From the NCBI GenBank assembly GCA_965202875.1, contig OZ241870.1, forward strand, positions 4,216,001-4,280,000: a DNA stretch of 64,000 nt. The letters are read 5' to 3'. Shown in pieces: positions 8,462 through 17,363 of this stretch. The translations under genes and the position numbers were made by a program. Source of the stretch: HK1 sp965202875. Lineage in GTDB: Bacteria > Pseudomonadota > Gammaproteobacteria > HK1. Within the stretch, counting starts at the first letter, position 1; every line of letters starts with the position of its first letter. A model generated the notes under the pieces. It was given only the letters and a program-made list of their open reading frames with translations. It ran no database searches and had not been told where the DNA came from.

Positions 8462-9151
8462 TCAGTGCCCTGCAAGTGTCAGGAGCAAGTCGAAAATGAA
8501 CTCCACCGGCGACAGTATGAGCCACGGGAGGATGTCGAGGGGTACGCCTAGCAACATGCCGATCAGCGGGGGTACGATGAGCAGTCCGACAATGACGGGC
8601 ATCCCGTAGGGTTCGAGCTTCGCGTAGGGGACCGCAAGATCCGGGGGCAGGAGCTCCTGGACTATCCGGCCGCCGTCCAGCGGGGGTATCGGCAGCAGGT
8701 TGTACACCGCGAGCGCGATGTTCAACATGAGCGCGTTCTTCAGGTTCTGGAACAGCCAGTCCTTGGCGACTTCGGGAACCAGCAGGGTGACGTACATCAG
8801 GAGGGCGGCCAGGTAAGCCATCAGGAGGTTGGCGGCGGGGCCGGCGACCGCCACCCAGATCATGTCGCGCTTCGGCTGGCGGAGGCGGGAGGCATCGACC
8901 GGCACCGGCTTGGCGTATCCGAAGAGAAACGGCGCCTTCATCAGCAGCAGGATCCCCGGCAGGACGATGGTGCCGAAGATGTCGATGTGCCTCGCCGGGT
9001 TGAAGCTGACCCGTCCTGCTTCCCGCGCCGTCCCGTCTCCGAGCTTCCCCGCCACCCATCCGTGCGCCGCTTCGTGCAGCGTAATCGCGGTGATCGCCGG
9101 CAGCACCCAGATTGTGGCCTTGTACAGCAGCGTCGATGGTTCTTCGAACAC
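8462..9151 (-). CDS. Site-2 protease family (M50) membrane metalloprotease
   Basis: The 229-residue polytopic protein has the zinc-binding HEAAHG in the first transmembrane segment (about residues 26-31) and the second ligand motif LLPIPPLDGG near 160-169. GPAANLLMA (about 104-112) is also typical. It belongs to the minimal M50 family without a PDZ domain; substrates are unknown. The start is GTG at 9151. It lies in the same direction as, and upstream of, the CBS transporter, about 120 bases apart. Confidence 0.88.
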   Translation of the reverse strand: MFEEPSTLLYKATIWVLPAITAITLHEAAHGWVAGKLGDGTAREAGRVSFNPARHIDIFGTIVLPGILLLMKAPFLFGYAKPVPVDASRLRQPKRDMIWVAVAGPAANLLMAYLAALLMYVTLLVPEVAKDWLFQNLKNALMLNIALAVYNLLPIPPLDGGRIVQELLPPDLAVPYAKLEPYGMPVIVGLLIVPPLIGMLLGVPLDILPWLILSPVEFIFDLLLTLAGH

Positions 9152-9640
9152 GCCTGGATCATCCCTGATGTGAGGGTGCGGGAAAGCGGGCGCGCGGATC
9201 GTCCGCGGCGGGCCGCCTCGGGTGAACGAGCCTCGTCAGCGGCGATTGTATCCACAGTCCGGCGGGATGGTTCGCGGAGTCTTCCCCCGCCGGTGTGGTC
9301 GTCGTGGCCGAGGGTAACGCAACGGGATCCGAAAAGGATTGGCGCAGGGGTCGGCGGGATGCGCCGGCGACCGCCGGGGGTACGCGGGCGAGGCAGGGGC
9401 AAAGCCCCCCTTCCGGCAAAGCCCTCCTTCCGGCGAAGCCCGTTGCATCGAACCGTGATGCACACCGCGCGCTACAATCGCGGCCCGGCCGGCGTCGAGC
9501 CGCGGCCGGACCGGGCAGGAGCGCGGCCGCAATATGCGCGGGATACTCGGCTCGGTGACGGACAGCCCGTCGAGCAGATTGCCCGGGAGCTACGGAGCCG
9601 GTGCGGGCACACATCCTGCACACCCGGGGGAGGAACCCTC
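9152..9640. other. Gene-free stretch with a short tandem repeat
   Basis: No convincing gene is seen. Around 9398-9440 a unit of about 17 bases, GGCAAAGCCCYCCTTCC, is repeated two to three times. The end of the stretch should contain the promoter and leader of the PhyH gene at 9641. Confidence 0.4.
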
Positions 9641-10537
9641 ATGAAGCTGACGCCCGAGGAGATCGCACGGTTCGACGAGCAGGGCTACCTGTTCTTTCCC
9701 TCCCGCTTCCCGGCCGAGGAGGCGGCGATGCTGCGCCAGGCCGCGGACGAGGTCTACGCGATGGACCGCGAGGAGGTGTGGCGCGAGTCGAGCGGGGTCG
9801 CGCGCACCGCCTTCGCCGCCCACACCTACCACGAGGCGTTTCGCCGCCTCGGGCGCCACCCGCGGCTCATCGAGCCGGTGATGCAGCTCGTCGGCGGCCC
9901 CGTGTACATGCACCAGTACAAGGTCAACGCCAAGGCCGCGTTCGACGGCGAGGTCTGGCAATGGCACCAGGACTTCGGGACCTGGCACCGGGACGACGAA
10001 ATGCCGGAGCCGCGCGCGATGAACATCGCGGTCTTTCTCGACGAGGTGAGCGCCGCCAACGGGCCGCTCCTGTTCCTCCCGAGGAGCCACGGGCAGGGCG
10101 TGTTCAAAGCCGGACACGACTTCGAGACCACGAGCTACCCGCTGTGGACGCTCGATCGCGAGACGGTGACGATGCTGGCCGAGCGCGGCGGATGCGTGGC
10201 CCCGACCGGGCCGGCGGGCAGCGTGATCGTCTTCGCCTCGACGCTGGTGCACGCGAGCCCGCCGAACATCAGCCCCTTGAGCCGCAGCATCGTGTATCTC
10301 TCGCTCTGCCACGTCGACAACCACATCCGCCGGTTCAAGCGCCCCGAGTGGGTGGCCCACCGCGATTTCCGGCCCATCGAGCCGCTCGCCGACGATTGCC
10401 TGGCCGAACTGGCCGATCCCTTGCATGGAACGGAAAACCGTTCCCCGCCGCCCGTCCATGGCGTTGATCGAGGGCGCCCGCGATGCCGCGCAGCGGAATC
10501 GCGGGGCGATCATGCCAGCGGTCGCCCGGCCGCCTGA
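9641..10537 (+). CDS. Phytanoyl-CoA dioxygenase (PhyH) family protein
   Basis: This is a non-haem Fe(II)/2-oxoglutarate oxygenase. The 298-residue product starts with the family-typical MKLTPEEIARFDEQGY and has the iron-binding HxD in WQWHQDFGTWH (about residues 107-117). The distal His is in TLVHASPPN (about 202-210). These features resemble ectoine/proline hydroxylase-type members; the substrate is not known. AGGAGG-like bases (GGGGGAGGAACCCTC) precede the ATG. The last residues overlap the next gene, and the final 30 or so are unlike the family, so the original stop may have been shifted by a fusion or frameshift. Confidence 0.85.
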   Translation: MKLTPEEIARFDEQGYLFFPSRFPAEEAAMLRQAADEVYAMDREEVWRESSGVARTAFAAHTYHEAFRRLGRHPRLIEPVMQLVGGPVYMHQYKVNAKAAFDGEVWQWHQDFGTWHRDDEMPEPRAMNIAVFLDEVSAANGPLLFLPRSHGQGVFKAGHDFETTSYPLWTLDRETVTMLAERGGCVAPTGPAGSVIVFASTLVHASPPNISPLSRSIVYLSLCHVDNHIRRFKRPEWVAHRDFRPIEPLADDCLAELADPLHGTENRSPPPVHGVDRGRPRCRAAESRGDHASGRPAA

Positions 10538-11885
10538 GCGAGCCACGGTGTACCTCCAGGCGTTGCTCCGCGAGCGGGCCGATTCCGATCGGCCGGTGCG
10601 GGTCGGGCTTGTCGGCGCCGGCAAGTTCGGTTCGATGTTCCTGAGCCAGACGCCGTCGACGGCCGGCCTCGCGGTCGGCGCAATCGCGGATCTGGATCCG
10701 GATCGTGCCCGTACCGCGTGCCGCACCGCCGGCTGGAGCGGGTCGCTCCTCGCCCGCACCCGCTTCACCGGCGATGCCCTTGACGTGGTGGGCGCCGATG
10801 ACGTGGACGTCGTCGTGGAGGCGACGGGCGACCCCGCCGCCGGGATCGCCCATGCCCGCGCCGCGTTCGCGGCGGGCCGGCACGTGGTGATGGTGAACGT
10901 CGAGGCGGACGTGCTCGCCGGAGCGCTGCTGGCGGCGGAGGCGCGCGACGCAGGGGTCGTCTACACGATGGCGTACGGGGATCAGCCGGCACTCACCTGC
11001 GAGCTGGTGGAGTGGGCGCGCGCCTGCGGCTTCGACGTCGTCGCGGCGGGGAAGGGCACGAAGTACCTGCCTTCGTACCACGCCTCGACGCCGGACACGG
11101 TGTGGGAGCACTACGGGCTCGGCGCCGACGAGGCGCGGGCGGCGGGCATGAACCGCCGGATGTTCAACTCGTTCCTCGACGGGACGAAGTCCGCGATCGA
11201 GATGGCGGCGATCGCGAACGCGACCGGTCTCGCCCCGCCACCGGACGGCCTCCGCTTCCCGCCCTGCGGCCGGGACGACCTCGCGCACGTGCTGCGGCCC
11301 GTCGCGGCCGGGGGGCAGCTTCACCGCAAGGGCCAGGTCGAGGTGGTGTCGTCGCTCGAACGCGACGGCCGCCCGGTCCCCAACGATCTGCGCTGGGGGG
11401 TCTACGTGGTCGTCGAAGCCCCCAACGACTACACCGCGGCCTGCTTCCGCCAGTACGGCATGAACACCGACGCGACGGGCCGGTATTCGGCGATGTACAA
11501 GCCCTTCCATCTCATCGGGCTGGAGCTGAACGTGTCGATCCTCTCCGCCGCGCTGTTGGGCCGGCCGACCGGCACGACCCGGAAGTTCGCCGGCGACGCG
11601 GTCGCGACCGCCAAGCGGGACCTCGCGGCGGGGGAGACGCTCGACGGCGAAGGCGGCTTCACCGTCTACGGGAAGCTTCTGCCGGCACGCACCTCGCTCG
11701 AACGCGGCGCGCTGCCGATCGGCCTCGCCCACGGGGCGGCGCTGAAGCGCGCCGTCGGCGCTGGCGAGATCGTCGGGTGGGACGACGTCGCGATCGACCC
11801 GGCCCTCGACGCGGTGCAGGCGCGGCGCGCGATGGAGGTCCGTTTCGGGGCGCGGCGCTGCGGCGCTGCGGAAGCTGCGGCCTGA
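10512..11885 (+). CDS. NAD(P)-dependent oxidoreductase with SAF domain (homoserine-dehydrogenase-like)
   Basis: The 457 residues begin with a Rossmann domain (VRVGLVGAGKFGSMFL, about residues 24-39). A homoserine-dehydrogenase-like catalytic part follows, with GKGTKYLPSYH near 180-190, and the C-terminus has a SAF-like domain (ALPIGLAHGAALKRAV). Members are often called 'NAD(P)H-dependent oxidoreductase, SAF domain' and the reaction is unknown. The ATG at 10512 keeps the overlap with the PhyH gene to 26 bases; an ATG at 10425 is also in frame. The overlap suggests both enzymes act in one pathway. Confidence 0.8.
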   Translation: MPAVARPPERATVYLQALLRERADSDRPVRVGLVGAGKFGSMFLSQTPSTAGLAVGAIADLDPDRARTACRTAGWSGSLLARTRFTGDALDVVGADDVDVVVEATGDPAAGIAHARAAFAAGRHVVMVNVEADVLAGALLAAEARDAGVVYTMAYGDQPALTCELVEWARACGFDVVAAGKGTKYLPSYHASTPDTVWEHYGLGADEARAAGMNRRMFNSFLDGTKSAIEMAAIANATGLAPPPDGLRFPPCGRDDLAHVLRPVAAGGQLHRKGQVEVVSSLERDGRPVPNDLRWGVYVVVEAPNDYTAACFRQYGMNTDATGRYSAMYKPFHLIGLELNVSILSAALLGRPTGTTRKFAGDAVATAKRDLAAGETLDGEGGFTVYGKLLPARTSLERGALPIGLAHGAALKRAVGAGEIVGWDDVAIDPALDAVQARRAMEVRFGARRCGAAEAAA

Positions 11886-11908
11886 CGGCCGGGCCCGGAG
11901 GCCGGAAG

Positions 11909-12961
11909 ATGCGCTCGCCCACCCTGTTGTCCGTCGTCGTCCCCTGCTTCAACGAGGAAGCGATCCTGCCCGAGACGCATCGTCGACTCGCCGCGGCGCT
12001 CGACAACGTCCCCGACCTCGACTTCGAGATCGTCTACGTCGATGACGGCAGCCGGGACGCCACCCTGAATCTGTTGCGGGGGCTTCAACGGGCCGACTCG
12101 CGCGTGCGGGTTCTCGCCCTGTCGCGCAACTTCGGACATCAGATTGCCCTCACCGCCGGCTTGGCCGAAACCGCCGGCGGTGCCGTCGCGATCATCGACG
12201 CCGACCTGCAGGACCCGCCCGAGGTCATCCCGCAGATGCTGGAGCGCTGGCGCCGGGGTGCGGATGTGGCCTACGGCGTACGCACCGAACGCGAGGGCGA
12301 GACCGCCTTCAAGCGCTGGACCGCCAAGGCGTTCTACCGGCTTATGGACCGCATCGCCGATGTGTCCATCCCTCTCGACACGGGCGACTTCCGGCTGATG
12401 GACCGCAAAGTGGTGGATGCATTCTGCGTGATGCCGGAGCGCGATCGTTTTGTGCGCGGCATGGTGGCCTGGACCGGCTTTCGCCAGGAGCCCGTTCCCT
12501 ACCACCGGACGGCCCGCACCGCGGGCGAGACCAAGTATCCGTTCATGAAGATGCTGCGCCTGGCCGTGGACAGCATCCTGTCGTTCTCCTTCCTTCCATT
12601 GCGCTTGGCCACCTGGACCGGCTTTCTCACTGCCGGGCTGGCCCTCTCGGGCATCGTCTACGCCCTTGCCATCCGCATCCTCACCGACGCCTGGGTAAGC
12701 GGGTGGGCGGCGCTGTTCATCGCCATCCTGTTTCTCGGCGGCGTGCAGCTCGTGCTCATCGGGGTTCTCGGCGAATACCTGGGGCGTATCTACGGGGAGG
12801 TGAAGCGCCGTCCGCTCTATCTCGTCAGGGAGCGGTTGGGGTTTGCGTCCACCGGTCGATCGCGCACCCCCGACCCGGCGCCCGCGGGCCCTTCGCCACC
12901 CGCAAATCGCCCGACGGCGCGAAAAGAGTCGTCGAACAAGGTGGGAGGTGACAATGGCTGA
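11909..12961 (+). CDS. Family 2 glycosyltransferase (DPM1/GtrB/ArnC-like)
   Basis: The enzyme transfers a sugar from a nucleotide donor, probably to undecaprenyl phosphate. The 350 residues show the GT-A start SVVVPCFNEEAILPETHRRL, the donor/metal motif IIDADLQDPPEVIPQM (about residues 90-105) and two C-terminal transmembrane helices (about 225-290) followed by a Pro/Arg-rich tail. It lies 23 bases after the SAF-domain gene. The stop codon overlaps the ATG of a decayed membrane-protein gene (ATGGCTGA), suggesting an original operon for a lipid-linked sugar. Confidence 0.88.
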   Translation: MRSPTLLSVVVPCFNEEAILPETHRRLAAALDNVPDLDFEIVYVDDGSRDATLNLLRGLQRADSRVRVLALSRNFGHQIALTAGLAETAGGAVAIIDADLQDPPEVIPQMLERWRRGADVAYGVRTEREGETAFKRWTAKAFYRLMDRIADVSIPLDTGDFRLMDRKVVDAFCVMPERDRFVRGMVAWTGFRQEPVPYHRTARTAGETKYPFMKMLRLAVDSILSFSFLPLRLATWTGFLTAGLALSGIVYALAIRILTDAWVSGWAALFIAILFLGGVQLVLIGVLGEYLGRIYGEVKRRPLYLVRERLGFASTGRSRTPDPAPAGPSPPANRPTARKESSNKVGGDNG

Positions 12962-13328
12962 AATTGTCACTCGGCCTTGCCACGACCGCGGTGTTCGTCT
13001 GGCTGCCTGCGCGGGAGCGGGATTTCGATTCGCCGGGCAATGCGTTCGCGGCCTGTCGGCGTCCGTCGTCGTGTTCGCCCTGGCCGTCATGGCCGTCGCC
13101 CACGCGGTGCGTATCGTGCGCTGGTGGCTGCTGCGCACGCTTGAACCGAGTCTCCCCTTCGGTGCCCGCGTCCGGCCTTTCCTCAGCAGCATGGCGGTGA
13201 ACAACGTGATGCCGTTCCGGGCCGGCGACGCGCTTCGGGTCCCGGGGTTTCGCCGGCAGCTTCGGTCTCCGGCCATGCGGGTGCCCGGGACCCTGGTCGT
13301 CGGATGCAGTCTGCGCCACTCGGCCTGA
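12954..13328 (+). pseudogene. Decayed LPG-synthase/UPF0104-like membrane protein
   Basis: A GGAGG 6 bases before the ATG and the overlap with the glycosyltransferase stop show where the gene began. Reading the second frame from 12964 gives LSLGLATTAVFVWLPAR. The first frame then resumes near 13050 with ASVVVFALAVMAVAHAVRIV and continues to FLSSMAVNNVMPFRAGDALR near 13175-13240. This is the N-terminal part of the flippase-like lysylphosphatidylglycerol-synthase transmembrane family. At least two frameshifts are needed, and homology stops near 13300, where the remaining 200 or so residues are missing. Confidence 0.7.
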
Positions 13329-13469
13329 CGCGCATTTGCTTCAAATCGCGATCGGGGGGAGGATGCGGGCCGGTCGCGAGAAGGCCCCGGCCCGCCGGGG
13401 CCGGTACATTCGCCGGCGATCGACAGGCGCGAGGAGGGGATCCGGGAGCCGGACGGGAGTCACGTTCCG

Positions 13470-14957
13470 ATGAATCGAGGACTGTGGAGCGCGGGCGCGG
13501 TGGAACTCGCCGCGATGATCCGCACGCGCGAGGTGTCGTGCGTGGAGGTGATGGAGTCGGTGGTCGAGCGCATCGCCGCGCACAACGGGCGTATCAACGC
13601 CATCGTATCGGACCGTTCGGAGGAGGCGTTGCACGCCGCCGCGCAGAAGGATCGGGCGGCGACCGGCGGCGAGGCGCTCGGGCCGTTGCACGGGATCCCG
13701 GTGACCGTCAAGGAGAACGTGGACGTCGCCGGACAGCCCACCCCGAACGGCCTGCCCGCGTTCGCGGACCTCATCGCCCCGGCCCATTCCCCGATCGTGC
13801 GCAACCTGCTCGACGCCGGCGCGGTCGTCGTGGGGCGCACCAACACTCCGGAGCTCTCGATGCGGGCGACCACGGACACCCCCCTGCACGGCCGGACCCT
13901 CAACCCGTGGGACGACGAAGCCTCTCCCGGGGGCTCCTCCGGCGGCGCGGGGGCAGCGGCCGCGATGGGGTTCGGGCCGATCCACCACGGCAACGACATC
14001 GGCGGATCGCTGCGCTACCCCGCCTTCGCGTGCGGAGTCGCAACCGTGAAGCCGACTCTCGGGCGGGTGCCGGCGTTCAACCCCAGCGCGACGGCCGAGC
14101 GCGGCCTCCTCGCGCAGCTCATCTCCGTGCAGGGCGCGATCTGCCGCGAGGTGCGCGACCTGCGGCTCGCCACCCGGGTGCTCTCGCGCGGCGACCCGCG
14201 CGATCCCTGGTGGGCGCCGGTCCCCTTCGACGGGCCGTGGCTCGATCCGCCCGTCAAAGTCGCGGTCACGTGCGAGGCACACGACTATCCGGCCGATCCG
14301 GAGATCCTGGAGGGCGTCCACCGGGCCGCGGACGTCCTGAGTGACGCGGGCTACGCGGTGGAACGGGTGGCGACACCCTCGATCATGGCGCCGGCGCGAG
14401 CATGGTTCGACGTGCTCGTGAGCGAGATCGCCCATTTCCTCGGCCCTCTCGCACGCGCGCACGGCAGTGCGGCCATCCGGACGATCTTCGAGCACTACCA
14501 GCGCATCGGGAAGCCGGTGGACGCGGCCGGATACCGGGACAGCATCGCGCAGCGCACCGCGCTGACCCGCGAATGGAACGTGTTTCTCGACGAGTACCCG
14601 CTCGTGCTCTGCCCCTTCCTGCTGCGGTCGATGTACGCGTGGGACTACGACGCCCAAGGGTTCGAGCAGGTCGACGATCTCTTCCGATCCGCGATGTACA
14701 GCACCGGCATCAATTACCTGAGCCTCCCGGCGGGGGTCGTGCCGATCGGGTTCGCCGGCGGGCGTCCGGCCGGGGTGCAGGTCGTCGGACGCCGGTTCCG
14801 CGAGGACCTGATCCTCGATGCGATGGAGGCTGTCGAGTCGTCCGCCGGGGTCCTGTCGCAAGTGCTGTGGGAGCGGCAAGAGCACGATACCGGACCGGAT
14901 TTCCCGGAGGAACCTGCGAGATCCGGTAAGGCGGCGAGGCCAGGTTCCTTTCGGTAA
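13470..14957 (+). CDS. Amidase (amidase-signature family)
   Basis: This is a hydrolase of amide bonds with a Ser-cisSer-Lys triad. The 495 residues contain the Lys region GIPVTVKENVDVAG (about 74-87), the Gly/Ser-rich signature ASPGGSSGGAGAAAA (about 151-165) and GNDIGGSLRYPAF (about 174-186) with the catalytic Ser. The length is normal for family members such as acylamidases and GatA-like enzymes. No GatB/GatC genes adjoin, so a catabolic amidase is likely. GGGAG lies 10 bases before the ATG. Confidence 0.9.
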   Translation: MNRGLWSAGAVELAAMIRTREVSCVEVMESVVERIAAHNGRINAIVSDRSEEALHAAAQKDRAATGGEALGPLHGIPVTVKENVDVAGQPTPNGLPAFADLIAPAHSPIVRNLLDAGAVVVGRTNTPELSMRATTDTPLHGRTLNPWDDEASPGGSSGGAGAAAAMGFGPIHHGNDIGGSLRYPAFACGVATVKPTLGRVPAFNPSATAERGLLAQLISVQGAICREVRDLRLATRVLSRGDPRDPWWAPVPFDGPWLDPPVKVAVTCEAHDYPADPEILEGVHRAADVLSDAGYAVERVATPSIMAPARAWFDVLVSEIAHFLGPLARAHGSAAIRTIFEHYQRIGKPVDAAGYRDSIAQRTALTREWNVFLDEYPLVLCPFLLRSMYAWDYDAQGFEQVDDLFRSAMYSTGINYLSLPAGVVPIGFAGGRPAGVQVVGRRFREDLILDAMEAVESSAGVLSQVLWERQEHDTGPDFPEEPARSGKAARPGSFR

Positions 14958-15077
14958 TCACTTGGGCCGGATGATTGTATCCCACACCCTCAACGGACTT
15001 CCCCGAGGCGCTCCAGCCTCCCGACGAGGGCCGGCGCAGTCGATCCGTCATCGTCGCCATCGCGCGCAGCCCGCCCT

Positions 15078-15848
15078 TCACGCATCCACCCCGCCCCCGG
15101 CGCGCAACGCGAGCCGCACCAGCATCATCCCCCCGACCGCGAGCAGCGCGGCCGACACGAACCGTTTCATCGCAATGCCCGACACCCGGTGGGCGAAACG
15201 GGCGCCGAACCACACGCCGATCATCAGCAGCACCGAGATCACCGCGGCCACCATGAAGTCGATCGCACCGTAGACGACGTTGCCCACCGTCGCGAAGGCG
15301 GAGATCGGCAACTGGATCACCTGGCTCAGCCCGACCGCCGCGAGCACCGGCACGTGCAGCCAGAGCAGGATCGGGAGGAGCACGAGCGGACCGCCGGTGC
15401 CGCTCATCGACGAGCCCATGCCGGTGACGGCGCCGATGACGAACAGCGCACCCTTGCCGAGCGCGTGCGGCCCGCCACCCACCGGGGGTCTGCCGCGTAG
15501 CGAGTTCAGGGCGGAGCCGACGATGAGCGTCGCGATCAGAAGCTCCAGAGCCACCCCCGGCACCGCACTTGCCGCCGCCGCTCCGATGAACGCGCCCGGC
15601 ATCGACCCGGCCGCCAGCCAGCCCGCCTCGCCCCATCGGATCGAGCCTTGGCGGGAGAACGCGATGGCGCCCACGCCGCCGGCGAAGAAATAGGCCACCA
15701 TCGTGCTCGCGATCGCAACGTGTATCGCCATGCCGCCGAGATAGGTCAGCGCCGGCACCAGGAGCACCCCGCCGACTCCGATGGCGCCGATCAGGAGCCC
15801 CACGAGCAACCCGATCCCGACCAGCACGACGGCGAACAGCCCGCTCAT
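15078..15848 (-). CDS. TauE/SafE family anion (sulfite/sulfoacetate-type) exporter
   Basis: The 256-residue polytopic membrane protein has two repeated halves. The N-terminal half includes LVGLLIGAIGVGGVLLVPAL (about residues 15-34). The second half repeats it as FVIGAVTGMGSSMSGTGGPL (about 136-155). Around eight hydrophobic segments are seen. It is divergently transcribed from the LysR regulator at 16015, with a palindrome between them, so it is probably the regulator's target. The substrate is not predictable. Confidence 0.87.
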   Translation of the reverse strand: MSGLFAVVLVGIGLLVGLLIGAIGVGGVLLVPALTYLGGMAIHVAIASTMVAYFFAGGVGAIAFSRQGSIRWGEAGWLAAGSMPGAFIGAAAASAVPGVALELLIATLIVGSALNSLRGRPPVGGGPHALGKGALFVIGAVTGMGSSMSGTGGPLVLLPILLWLHVPVLAAVGLSQVIQLPISAFATVGNVVYGAIDFMVAAVISVLLMIGVWFGARFAHRVSGIAMKRFVSAALLAVGGMMLVRLALRAGGGVDA

Positions 15849-15934
15849 CGTCTCGCCTCACGCCGGGGACGCCACCGTCTCCGCTTCCGAAAGCATCTGC
15901 AGGCGCGGCATTGCATCCGAGCGTGCTTCGTAGT

Positions 15935-15955
15935 TTGATAGATCGTATCTATCAA
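15935..15955. promoter_or_regulatory. LysR-type operator palindrome between tauE-like and lysR genes
   Basis: TTGATAGAT-CGT-ATCTATCAA is a perfect 9+3+9 palindrome containing the T-N11-A core of LysR-type sites. It lies in the 166-base divergent promoter region. Confidence 0.65.
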
Positions 15956-16014
15956 GTTTCCATCCATCCGAAACGGAACCAGGCATCGCCAGCCGTCGTG
16001 ACGGACGCGCCACC

Positions 16015-16929
16015 ATGTTTCTCAGGCAGTTCCAGTACCTGATCGCACTGGAGCAGGAAGGACACTTCAGCCGGGCGGCGACCCGCTGCAACGTGTCGCA
16101 ACCCACCCTGTCGAGTGCGATCAAACACCTCGAAGAGGAGATCGGCGTGCCGATCATCCTGCGTCATCGGCGATTTCAAGGGTTCACCGAGGAGGGCCGG
16201 CGGGTGCTGGAGTGGTCGAAGCGCATACTCGCCGATCACCAGGCGATGGTCGAGGAGATCGGCATCATGCGCGGCCAGCTCCACGGGCATCTCCGGATCG
16301 CAGCGATGCCGATGAGCATGCCGATCACCGGCCTCATCGACCGCCTGTTCTCGAAGCAGCATCCGGCTGCCTCGGTCGGCATCCAGTTCGTCGGTCTCGA
16401 AGAGATGCGGCTCGGACTCATGAATTTCGAGTTCGACGTCGCGATCACCTACCTGGAACAGCTTTCCTCGTTCGATTCGCTCGATTCGCTACCACTCTAC
16501 GAGGAACCCCTCCACCTTCTGATCCCGGACAACGACTGGTTCCGCGACCGTACGCGGGTGACCTGGGCGGAGGCTGCGACCCTGCCGCTGTGCCTGCTCT
16601 CCCCTCAGACCCACGAACGTCAGATCACCGACAAGGCGTTCGCAAGCGTCGGCTGCACGCCGCGCCCACGACTCGAATCCAACGCGATGATCGCGTTGGC
16701 CGTCCACGCGATCCAGAGCGAGAGCGCCACCGTCGTTCCGCGCTATTTCATCGAAAGCATCGGCGGCATGGCGAAGGCGCGGCTGCTTCTCCTGGAGAAG
16801 CCGACGATCTCGCAACGCGTCGGCATCGTGTGGTTGAAGGGCGACCCGATGCTACCGATGACCAAGGGGGTGGTCGACCTGATGGAAGACGCCTTGGAGA
16901 AGGGGCTCGTCTCCCGGGAGCGTGTATAA
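16015..16929 (+). CDS. LysR family transcriptional regulator
   Basis: The 304 residues have an N-terminal winged helix-turn-helix with FSRAATRCNVSQPTLSSAIK (about residues 19-38), followed by a linker helix and a periplasmic-binding-protein-like effector domain (about 90-295). The effector is unknown. It is divergent from the TauE-like exporter, and the palindrome at 15935-15955 lies about 60 bases before its start, in line with autoregulation and control of the exporter. Confidence 0.9.
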   Translation: MFLRQFQYLIALEQEGHFSRAATRCNVSQPTLSSAIKHLEEEIGVPIILRHRRFQGFTEEGRRVLEWSKRILADHQAMVEEIGIMRGQLHGHLRIAAMPMSMPITGLIDRLFSKQHPAASVGIQFVGLEEMRLGLMNFEFDVAITYLEQLSSFDSLDSLPLYEEPLHLLIPDNDWFRDRTRVTWAEAATLPLCLLSPQTHERQITDKAFASVGCTPRPRLESNAMIALAVHAIQSESATVVPRYFIESIGGMAKARLLLLEKPTISQRVGIVWLKGDPMLPMTKGVVDLMEDALEKGLVSRERV

Positions 16930-17050
16930 CACCACCGTCTGACCGTGCCGCCGCCCGACAACGCCGTCTCCTGCACTGGGACGGAAGCAGGAAGAGCCCA
17001 TCCGCACCTGCCGGCGAGCCGGCATGCTTTTGCTGCCCGCCTTGAATTGA

Positions 17051-17063
17051 ACCATATAATGGT
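17051..17063 (+). promoter_or_regulatory. Promoter -10 within an operator palindrome, Phd/VapC module
   Basis: ACCAT-ATA-ATGGT is palindromic and contains TATAAT at 17055-17060, about 46 bases before the antitoxin ATG. A binding site overlapping the -10 box fits TA autorepression. Confidence 0.5.
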
Positions 17064-17105
17064 CCATGTCGGAGCATACCGAAACCTTGCGAAGGGAGAA
17101 GGCCG

Positions 17106-17363
17106 ATGCAGATCTCCGTCACCGAAGCGAAGGGACAACTGACGGAGCTCGTCCGCCGCGCGGAGGCGGGCGACGAGGTTGTGCTTACCCGTCATGGTCA
17201 GGCCACCGTCAAGCTGGTGCCGGTACGGCGGCGGCCCGATGCCGATGCGCGGCGCTCGGTGATCGCCCGAATGCGGGCCGCCGCCGCGGGCAAACGGACG
17301 GAGGGCGCCAGTGCCGTCCGCAGTCAGGATTTTCTGTATGACGGTGACGGTCTGCCGAAATGA
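17106..17363 (+). CDS. Phd/YefM family antitoxin
   Basis: The 85-residue protein has the family start MQISVTEAKGQLTELVRRAE and GDEVVLTRHGQATVKLVPV, which form the DNA-binding Phd fold. The C-terminal 35 residues, ending in SQDFLYDGDGLPK, are the toxin-neutralising tail typical of antitoxins paired with VapC. It overlaps the toxin start by 4 bases (ATGA). It appears intact although the toxin is broken. Confidence 0.87.
   Translation: MQISVTEAKGQLTELVRRAEAGDEVVLTRHGQATVKLVPVRRRPDADARRSVIARMRAAAAGKRTEGASAVRSQDFLYDGDGLPK

Noticed and set aside
10335..11732. Long - strand open frame opposite the SAF-domain dehydrogenase
   Set aside because: It mirrors the codon structure of a clear + strand gene in GC-rich DNA, has no recognisable domain and is rich in His/Arg as expected for antisense frames.
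13329..13469. Possible terminator or small RNA between the decayed membrane gene and the amidase
   Set aside because: GC-rich hairpins can be drawn, but no U-tract or promoter-like sequence supports either.
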